19,480 nucleotides of DNA from CAYFQH01 sp964345215 (GTDB taxonomy: Bacteria > Bacillota > Clostridia > Christensenellales > Aristaeellaceae), in NCBI GenBank assembly GCA_964345215.1, contig CAYFQH010000036.1:1-19480 (forward strand), read 5' to 3'. The notes beneath the pieces were generated by a model. The model was not told the origin of the DNA. It was given only the letters and a program-made list of their open reading frames with translations, and did not search any database. Each line of letters opens with the position of its first letter. Within the stretch, counting starts at the first letter, position 1. Below, one piece after another: positions 14,380-19,480 of the stretch. A program made the translations under genes and the position numbers.

Positions 14380-15570
14380 ATGAAAAAACTGTTTCTAATC
14401 CTCCTGGCCTTCTGCTGCTTGTCCTGCACCGGGGCCCGGGGAGAAAACCTGAAGACCGTCAGTTCCTTTGCCGGAGAAGATGCCTCGGCCGGAGCCTATA
14501 CCCAGCTTTTAATGGCCTGGGAAGAAAAAACGGGAAACACTGTAAGTGACCACTCCTCCACCTCAGATGAGGCCTGGAAACAAGGCGTTTTAATGGATTT
14601 TGCAGCCGGGAACGAACCGGATGTCCTGTTTTTTTTCACCTGTACGGCCGACAGTGCCTATCTGCTGAACCGGGTGGTACCCATTCGTGAAATTAACCAG
14701 GCCTATCCTGATTTAAACATTCCGGAAAACCCCGCCTGCGAAGAAACAGACGGGCAGATTTACGCCGTTCCCGTCCGCTCTTTTTGGGAGGGGCTGTTTT
14801 GTAATGTAGATTTATTTGAGCAATACCAGTTGGAACTGCCTTACACCTGGGAGCTGCTTGAAAAGGCCATTTCAGTCTTTCGCCAAAATGGCATTGTCCC
14901 TATCTCCGTTAGCTTCAGTGACGTACCCCACTACATGGCCGAGTTTGCCATTTTAGCCTGTGGCAGCCCGGAGGATTACCAAAAACGGCCCACCAGTATG
15001 GATGAGCTGCCCCAAAGTTGGATCAAGGGCATGGCTCTGATTCGCCGCCTATACGAGTTGGGGGCCTTTGCCGACAATGTAAACGCCACCAATGAAAATG
15101 AGGCCAGCCAGCTTTTCAGGCATAAAAAAGCTGCCATGCAGGCCGACGGCAGTTGGTTTGCCAACAGCCTGCCCGAGGAAAACATGGCCACAACTCTTGT
15201 GCTGCCCTTTCCTTCCTACCAAAATATTCAAGACCCTCTGCCTGTTATCGGCGGCGTTTCGATGGGCTTTTACCTGTCGCGCCGCGCCTGGCACAGGGAG
15301 GATATACGGGATAAAGCTGTTGATCTGCTGGCCTTTTTATCTACAGGCGAAAACGCCCGGCTCCTTGGCGGCTTTCAGTTTAGCGGCAAAATGCTGGAAA
15401 GCGCCTATCAGCTCACAACCCACCCCCTGTACGCCCCCATACAAGACCAGATGTCCCAAGAGGCCCGAAGCGAATGGTTTCGCCTGATTCCCGAAGTTGC
15501 AGCAGGAGAGATCAGCCCCCAAACCTTGTGGGAACGGGTAATGGCCTTAAACCCTTTTTTAGCCCCCTAG
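14380..15570 (+). CDS. Extracellular solute-binding protein encoded inside the two-component operon
   Basis: This 396-residue exported family 1 binding protein sits between the kinase and the response-regulator genes. The signal peptide MKKLFLILLAFCCLSCTGARG contains three cysteines. LSC at Cys16 is only a weak lipobox (Cys at -3), and signal peptidase I cleavage at ARG|EN after residue 21 is an alternative. The core shows family features: LLMAWEEKTGN near the N-terminus, AAGNEPDVLFF, GQIYAVPVRSFWEGLFCN and LPYTWELLEKAI. No permease genes are in this operon. It may therefore be a second receptor for the LplB/YtcP importer upstream, or a ligand-presenting sensor subunit for the kinase, as the XylFII-LytS system of Clostridium beijerinckii illustrates. 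Its ribosome site AAAGGGTG (14367-14374) lies 26 nt after the kinase stop. Family call is firm; the signalling role is inferred. Confidence 0.88.
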   Translation: MKKLFLILLAFCCLSCTGARGENLKTVSSFAGEDASAGAYTQLLMAWEEKTGNTVSDHSSTSDEAWKQGVLMDFAAGNEPDVLFFFTCTADSAYLLNRVVPIREINQAYPDLNIPENPACEETDGQIYAVPVRSFWEGLFCNVDLFEQYQLELPYTWELLEKAISVFRQNGIVPISVSFSDVPHYMAEFAILACGSPEDYQKRPTSMDELPQSWIKGMALIRRLYELGAFADNVNATNENEASQLFRHKKAAMQADGSWFANSLPEENMATTLVLPFPSYQNIQDPLPVIGGVSMGFYLSRRAWHREDIRDKAVDLLAFLSTGENARLLGGFQFSGKMLESAYQLTTHPLYAPIQDQMSQEARSEWFRLIPEVAAGEISPQTLWERVMALNPFLAP

Positions 15571-15586
15571 GAAGGCGGTAAGTAAA

Positions 15587-16357
15587 ATGTATGATGTTGT
15601 GTTAATCGATGACGAAGCCATGATTGTAAACGGCCTTTCAAAGGCCTTCCCCTGGGAGCAGTACCGCTGCCGGGTAGTGGGCACGGCCAGTGACGGCCGG
15701 GAGGGCATAAGGGTGATTGAACGCCTGCGCCCCCACCTGGTGGTTACGGATATACGTATGCCCAACCTGGACGGGCTGAACATGATAGCCGCCCTTGAAA
15801 GCGAGTTTCCCGACTTAAAAATTATTGTGCTTACTGCTTTTAGAGACTTTGACTATGCTCAAAAAGCTATTCGCCTGGGTGTGTTCCGCTATTTGCTAAA
15901 GCCCAGCCGCATGGATGAGCTCCACGAGGCTGTGGCCGAAGCCACTGATGCGCTGGGGCAAGAAGCACCCATTGAACAGCAGAAAGCCCAAAAAGCTAAC
16001 GAAGCTGGAAACCTGGTAGTAGAAACAGCCCTTCACTACTTAAACCAAAACTATGCCCAGCACCTTACATTAAGTGAGGTGGCCGAACAGGTGTATGTAA
16101 GCCAGTGGCACCTTTCAAAACTCCTTAACCAGCATACGGGCAAAAATTTTTCAGAACTCATTCACCAGCGGCGGGTTCAGCGGGCAAAAGAGCTGCTTTT
16201 TGACCCGGCTTACAGCGTAAGTGACATTGCCTACCAAGTAGGCTACCAAGATACGGCTCACTTTTGCCGGGTATTTAAGCGGCTTACGAGCCTGTCGCCT
16301 ATGGCCTATCGAAACCAGCCCCCTCAACAGAAAGATCCCGGCAAAAACCTTTACTAA
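15587..16357 (+). CDS. YesN-type response regulator (REC + AraC-type DNA-binding domain)
   Basis: This cytoplasmic transcription regulator of 256 residues is probably the partner of the kinase two genes upstream. The receiver domain (1-125) has the acidic pocket IDDE (Asp8, Asp9), phospho-acceptor Asp55 in VVTDIRMP, Thr83 in LTAF and Lys105 in LLKPS. A short linker at about 125-150 is followed by a complete AraC/XylS domain (about 152-250) with both helix-turn-helix motifs: HLTLSEVAEQVYVSQWHLSKL, and VSDIAYQVGYQDTAHFCRVFKR with the usual LSPMAYR ending. It is shorter than many YesN proteins, which carry a long middle region. The gene starts 16 nt after the binding-protein stop, with AGGAAGGCGG (15569-15578). 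Likely targets are this locus's own promoters, but no binding repeats could be assigned. Confidence 0.93.
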   Translation: MYDVVLIDDEAMIVNGLSKAFPWEQYRCRVVGTASDGREGIRVIERLRPHLVVTDIRMPNLDGLNMIAALESEFPDLKIIVLTAFRDFDYAQKAIRLGVFRYLLKPSRMDELHEAVAEATDALGQEAPIEQQKAQKANEAGNLVVETALHYLNQNYAQHLTLSEVAEQVYVSQWHLSKLLNQHTGKNFSELIHQRRVQRAKELLFDPAYSVSDIAYQVGYQDTAHFCRVFKRLTSLSPMAYRNQPPQQKDPGKNLY

Positions 16358-16383
16358 AATATAAGAGAAAGCAGGGAAAGAAG

Positions 16384-17874
16384 ATGCCTGAAAATATACA
16401 ATACCATTTAATTCCCTACCCTAAAAGTGTAAAAAGCCTGAGCCTGGAGCTAAGCTATATAGTCCATCCAATCAAGGAACTGAGCCTCAATATGGAAAGC
16501 GAAGCTTATCTTTTGCGCATTACCCCGGATAGGATTTTAATGAAAGGGGGCCCCAAGGGGCTGATTTGGGCTGAACAAACCCTGGCCCAGCTTCGGCTTC
16601 AATTTACCAATGGTTTGCCCTGCCTGGAAATACAAGATGCACCACGGTTTTTGTACCGGGGCTTTATGCTGGATTCAAGCCGACACTTTTTACCAAAGGA
16701 AGATATTCTGCGCCTGCTTCAAGGGGCCGCCTTTTTTAAACTGAATACCTTTCACTGGCATTTGGCAGACGATCAGGGCTGGCGGCTGGAACTAAAAGGA
16801 TTTCCCAAATTAACCACCCTGGGCGCCCGGCGGGGCCCTGTGCATTTTGGCCGTTTGTTGGAACCTGATCAAAGCCAAGATTTTTTTACAACCGCTGATG
16901 TAAAAGAAATCATTGCTTATGCGGCAAACCTTGGCATTGAAGTGATGCCTGAAATTGAAATACCCGGCCACGCCAGCGCCCTGCTTGCCGCCTATCCTCA
17001 AATGGGCTGTAACGGGGCCAACACCCAAGTTAAAACCCATGCCGGCATTTTTGACAGCCTGATTTGCGCCGGTAAAGAAGAAAGCTGGCAGCAGCTAAAA
17101 AAACTTTTAAACGAGACGGCAGCCCTTTTTCCCTCCAAATATATTCACATTGGTGGAGATGAGGCGGTAAAACGCCAATGGCGTCAATGCCCCCATTGTC
17201 AAAAGCGGATAAAAGACGAAGATTTAAAGGATGAAAACGGCTTACAGCAATGGCTGATGCGCCGGGTACAAAAGCACCTTCATAGCCTGGGCAAAGAGGC
17301 CATTCTTTGGAACGACTCACTACGAGGCCTGCCTTTGCCTAATGATTTTGTGGTACAAGCCTGGCTGGGCGACCGGCAGCTTTTAACAGAGTTTGCAAAC
17401 AGGGGCGGCAAGGTGATTCAATCCAGCACAAAGGCCTATTATTTTGACTACCCCTATTTTGTAACTGATGTTGATACCATTTTTTCCCATGATCCCTGCC
17501 ACATTGTGCCTGAAGCACAGCTGTTGGGCCTGGAGTGTACCTTATGGACAGAGCGGGTGAACTCCCTTGCCCGGGCTGCTTATCTTCTTTTTCCTCGTTT
17601 GCCCGCCATGGCAGAAACAGCTTGGACAGCTCTTCCCCAGCGCCGGGATAACACCTTTGACCAGCGCTATGAAACCGTAAGTTACGGCCTTGAAGCCCTT
17701 GGCCTGTACAGCGCTCCCCGGGAATACTGGCACCCTACTGCCCAGGGAAGGGCCAGGGAAGAGCGGATGCATGCCTGGCTTTCAGATACAGCCCAATACC
17801 GGGCCATTGTTGAAGCCGAAAATAAAATGCTCCAGGCCGAGCGGGCCATCTACGGGGATGAAACCCTCGAATAG
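16384..17874 (+). CDS. GH20 beta-N-acetylhexosaminidase, cytoplasmic
   Basis: This 496-residue enzyme should remove terminal beta-linked GlcNAc or GalNAc from oligosaccharides by substrate-assisted catalysis. A short GH20b-like domain (1-86) leads into the (beta/alpha)8 barrel. Visible family residues are the substrate-binding Arg100 in LDSSRHFLP, HWHLADDQGWRLE (124-136), EIEIPGHASA (190-199) with His196, the catalytic pair Asp259-Glu260 in HIGGDEA, Trp327 in AWLGD, Tyr352 in AYYFDYP, and Trp388-Glu390 in TLWTE. There is no signal peptide, so it acts on imported sugars. It is last in the kinase-binding protein-regulator operon, 26 nt after the regulator, with AGGGAAAG (16373-16380) as ribosome site. 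The fusion into this operon suggests that the regulatory pair responds to hexosamine-containing glycans. All active-site residues I can check are present. Confidence 0.95.
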   Translation: MPENIQYHLIPYPKSVKSLSLELSYIVHPIKELSLNMESEAYLLRITPDRILMKGGPKGLIWAEQTLAQLRLQFTNGLPCLEIQDAPRFLYRGFMLDSSRHFLPKEDILRLLQGAAFFKLNTFHWHLADDQGWRLELKGFPKLTTLGARRGPVHFGRLLEPDQSQDFFTTADVKEIIAYAANLGIEVMPEIEIPGHASALLAAYPQMGCNGANTQVKTHAGIFDSLICAGKEESWQQLKKLLNETAALFPSKYIHIGGDEAVKRQWRQCPHCQKRIKDEDLKDENGLQQWLMRRVQKHLHSLGKEAILWNDSLRGLPLPNDFVVQAWLGDRQLLTEFANRGGKVIQSSTKAYYFDYPYFVTDVDTIFSHDPCHIVPEAQLLGLECTLWTERVNSLARAAYLLFPRLPAMAETAWTALPQRRDNTFDQRYETVSYGLEALGLYSAPREYWHPTAQGRAREERMHAWLSDTAQYRAIVEAENKMLQAERAIYGDETLE

Positions 17875-17906
17875 GGCCTTTTTCTTTTAACGGAGAAAGA
17901 ACGAAA

Positions 17907-17951
17907 CAAGGAGCTGCCTCACTTTGCTTTCGCTGGTGGGGCAGCCCCTTG
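17907..17951. terminator. Bidirectional terminator between convergent operons
   Basis: CAAGGAGCTGCCTCAC (17907-17922) pairs with GTGGGGCAGCCCCTTG (17936-17951) as a 16-bp stem with one A-C mismatch and one G-T pair, and a 13-nt loop. Both flanks are moderately T-rich in their own direction of transcription. It lies between the GH20 stop at 17874 and the - strand stop at 17977, serving both operons. Confidence 0.75.
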
Positions 17952-17976
17952 CTATTTTCTCATCGATACGGCTTCC

Positions 17977-18882
17977 CTATTGGCCGGAAAAACCCATGAG
18001 ATCATAGTATTTAGGCAAATCGACCTCGGGATACAGCCTTTGGGGTTCCCCCACCGCTTCCCCGGTTTTGGCATTGACCTGTACAAATATTTGCCAGGGT
18101 ATCTGACTGCCTCCTCCAAAAGCTTCCTCTACCTCTTGCCAATACTTATCAAAGGCCTTGGCGGCAGGGCCTTTGCCCATTTCTTCCTGACTGCGCCCTC
18201 TTGCAGAAAAAACAAACTGATAAGCGGCTTTTTCGCCATTTTCTATGGCAACGTATACTTCCTTTTGGGCCACAAAATAGCTCGCCTTTTTCTCTCCCCA
18301 GCCTTCCTGGGCCGCCAGCTGGGCCCTGGCCTTTTCAAGGGCCTGGTCTTTTGTAATATCTCCTTCTCCAGGCAGGGCAATTTGAGGCAGCAGCTTGGCA
18401 ATGCTTTCGAAAAAGGCAAGGCTTTCCCACTGGGGATGCTCCTGGGCATCCCTTTTTCCCGCTTTCAGCATTTCATCTATCCTAGGTTCCCACTGGCTTT
18501 TAAAAGCTTGCATTTCCTCTAGGGTTTGGCTGCTATCCATCATCAGGGCAACTTGGGTGCGCAGAGGATATTGGTAGGGCTCTGAAGCATTTACCACTTC
18601 TCCTTGATTGGTTATATTCATGCCATAACGCCCGTCGGTTGTGAGGGGATGGTCTTTTAGAACAAGGCTAAAGCCCCACTGGTTGTCAAAAAAGTCTGCC
18701 GTTTCCACGGTCAGCTCTTCTTTTTTCACACTATAGTTTTGCTCAATGTAGCTGTAAGCAATTTCCAGGGCCTCTTCTTTGCCCAGGCCGTCTCCATAGG
18801 CCTTTGTCAGGGGCAGAATTCCTGCCAGCCCTAAGGCCAAAACCAGCAGGGTACACAGGCATTGGTAATTATATTTTTTCAT
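17977..18882 (-). CDS. Secreted protein with two PepSY-like regions, function unknown
   Basis: This 301-residue protein has an N-terminal signal peptide (about residues 1-30, cleavage at AYG|DG, no lipobox). The mature part has two segments that begin like PepSY domains: KEEALEIAYSYIEQNY (about 35-50) with a beta-rich tail, and ITKDQALEKARAQLAAQEG (from about 176). A charged helical linker (about 118-165) separates them. PepSY domains are usually small extracytoplasmic modules, some linked to peptidase inhibition, but no function can be assigned here. The start is supported by AAGGAGG in the - strand (complement of 18890-18896), 7 nt before the ATG. It follows the edge-truncated binding-protein gene by 52 nt and is probably co-transcribed with it. 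The PepSY call is by sequence pattern only. Confidence 0.75.
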   Translation of the reverse strand: MKKYNYQCLCTLLVLALGLAGILPLTKAYGDGLGKEEALEIAYSYIEQNYSVKKEELTVETADFFDNQWGFSLVLKDHPLTTDGRYGMNITNQGEVVNASEPYQYPLRTQVALMMDSSQTLEEMQAFKSQWEPRIDEMLKAGKRDAQEHPQWESLAFFESIAKLLPQIALPGEGDITKDQALEKARAQLAAQEGWGEKKASYFVAQKEVYVAIENGEKAAYQFVFSARGRSQEEMGKGPAAKAFDKYWQEVEEAFGGGSQIPWQIFVQVNAKTGEAVGEPQRLYPEVDLPKYYDLMGFSGQ

Positions 18883-18910
18883 GTTTTTTCCTCCTTTATA
18901 TCAGGCCTAG

Positions 18911-18928
18911 CCGGCAGCTTCTGCCAGG
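18911..18928 (-). promoter_or_regulatory. Hairpin between the - strand binding-protein and PepSY-like genes
   Basis: GGCAG (18913-18917) pairs with CTGCC (18921-18925) around a 3-nt loop, extendable by CC (18911-18912) with GG (18927-18928) past a bulged A. No T run follows on the - strand, so it resembles an mRNA-stability or processing stem rather than a terminator. Confidence 0.45.
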
Positions 18929-18934
18929 TTCACC

Positions 18935-19480
18935 CTATTCCCCTTCCATTAAAATAATTTGGCTTCTGGTTCCAATTTCTTTTAAAAAAGTTTCTACGGT
19001 CATATTCCCTGCCTCCACATCAATAAACAACTGGCTATAATCCTCCACCAAGGTCCCTACCGGGTTGATAGGAGCAATATAAATTTGCTCCACCAGCTGC
19101 CGGTACTTTTCAATCTCTCCTGGGGCCACACTCCATCGGCTTTTTTCCTTGAAAGTATCCAGGGCTGTTTTTTCAATCTCTATTCTTTCTTCCAGCTGCT
19201 GGCGGTCTTGGGGCAAAGCGGTGCTTAAGGCCTCTTCCAGCTCTTTTATGCCCTCCTCCTTTCGGGCTGTCTCCGCCGCAAAATCCTTGTCTTCCTTAGG
19301 TTGATCCTCCCCCTGATACAAAACGCCTTTTTCCATGTTTTGCCTGTTTTCCTCAAAGCTTTCTACAAACAAAAGGGCCTCTTCAATGTTTTTTGAATAA
19401 GGGTTTACCACAAAGTAGGTTAAGTCAATATCACTGCCGCTAATGACCGCCTTGTTTTCCCTGTCAAAGGCCAAGGGCAA
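18935..19480 (-). CDS. C-terminal part of an extracellular solute-binding protein with coiled-coil insertion (partial)
   Basis: The last 181 residues of a protein whose start lies beyond the right edge. The segment SGSDIDLTYFVVNPYSKNIEEALLFVESF is the typical late region of family 1 binding proteins (residues about 14-42 of the fragment), where the remaining domain packs after the ligand cleft. It is followed by a Glu/Lys-rich stretch (about 65-115) with heptad-like spacing, which I read as a coiled-coil insertion. The chain then returns to a conventional end (RWSVAPGEIEKYRQL, TVETFLKEIGTRSQIILMEGE). I recall the same arrangement in binding proteins of gut Clostridia, particularly Christensenellales-like genomes. 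The ligand cannot be inferred. The apparent first codon, TTG at the window edge, is internal and not a start. It is upstream of the PepSY-like gene. Confidence 0.75.
   Translation of the reverse strand: MPLAFDRENKAVISGSDIDLTYFVVNPYSKNIEEALLFVESFEENRQNMEKGVLYQGEDQPKEDKDFAAETARKEEGIKELEEALSTALPQDRQQLEERIEIEKTALDTFKEKSRWSVAPGEIEKYRQLVEQIYIAPINPVGTLVEDYSQLFIDVEAGNMTVETFLKEIGTRSQIILMEGE

Noticed and set aside
17980..18522. 180-residue + strand open frame
   Set aside because: It lies antisense to the PepSY-like gene, has no ribosome site, and its composition is that of a reverse-complement shadow.
1..19480. CRISPR array, phage or mobile element
   Set aside because: No regularly spaced direct repeats, transposase, integrase or terminal inverted repeats were seen.

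Overview
The window holds 14 protein-coding genes, 12 on the + strand and 2 on the - strand. There are no rRNA or tRNA genes, insertion sequences or CRISPR arrays. The gene families point to a member of the Bacillota, class Clostridia: two YesM-type histidine kinases, a YesN-type regulator, LplB/YtcP permeases, a DUF3502 binding protein, strong AGGAGG ribosome sites and sigma-A promoters. The exported proteins lack a clear lipobox, and the edge binding protein carries a coiled-coil insertion. Both recall gut Christensenellales-like genomes, but that placement is an inference from memory.

Layout. (1) 1-1521: the 3' part of a YesM-like histidine kinase with an in-frame TGA just upstream; a partner regulator, if there is one, lies off the left edge. 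(2) 1572-3654: a cytoplasmic 'glutaminase A'-family protein (DUF4964/5127/4965/1793 type) behind a perfect consensus promoter. (3) 3845-8803: an ABC importer operon made of a binding protein, a fused two-domain permease and an ATPase with a large insertion. It has the architecture of ferric-iron-type systems but is probably not an iron transporter. It ends in a 20-bp perfect terminator. (4) 9028-12513: a carbohydrate importer (LplB permease, YtcP permease, DUF3502 binding protein) with no ATPase of its own. (5) 12591-17874: a tight operon of histidine kinase, binding protein, response regulator and GH20 beta-hexosaminidase. (6) A bidirectional terminator separates this from a convergent - strand pair: a binding protein cut by the right edge, then a secreted PepSY-like protein.

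How it fits together (inference). This looks like a glycan-use locus. Extracellular oligosaccharides, probably with terminal N-acetylhexosamine, would be bound and imported by the LplB/YtcP system. Inside the cell they would be cut by the GH20 enzyme and perhaps by the GtaA-family protein, neither of which has a signal peptide. The kinase/regulator pair would control the locus, possibly with the operon's binding protein as a dedicated ligand presenter. The second importer (region 3) has an unknown substrate.

The least ordinary features are the roughly 120-residue insertion in the ATPase helical subdomain, matched with two atypical EAA loops in its permease; the kinase-binding protein-regulator arrangement; hairpins at junctions next to binding-protein genes; and the complete absence of TGA stop codons among the 14 genes.
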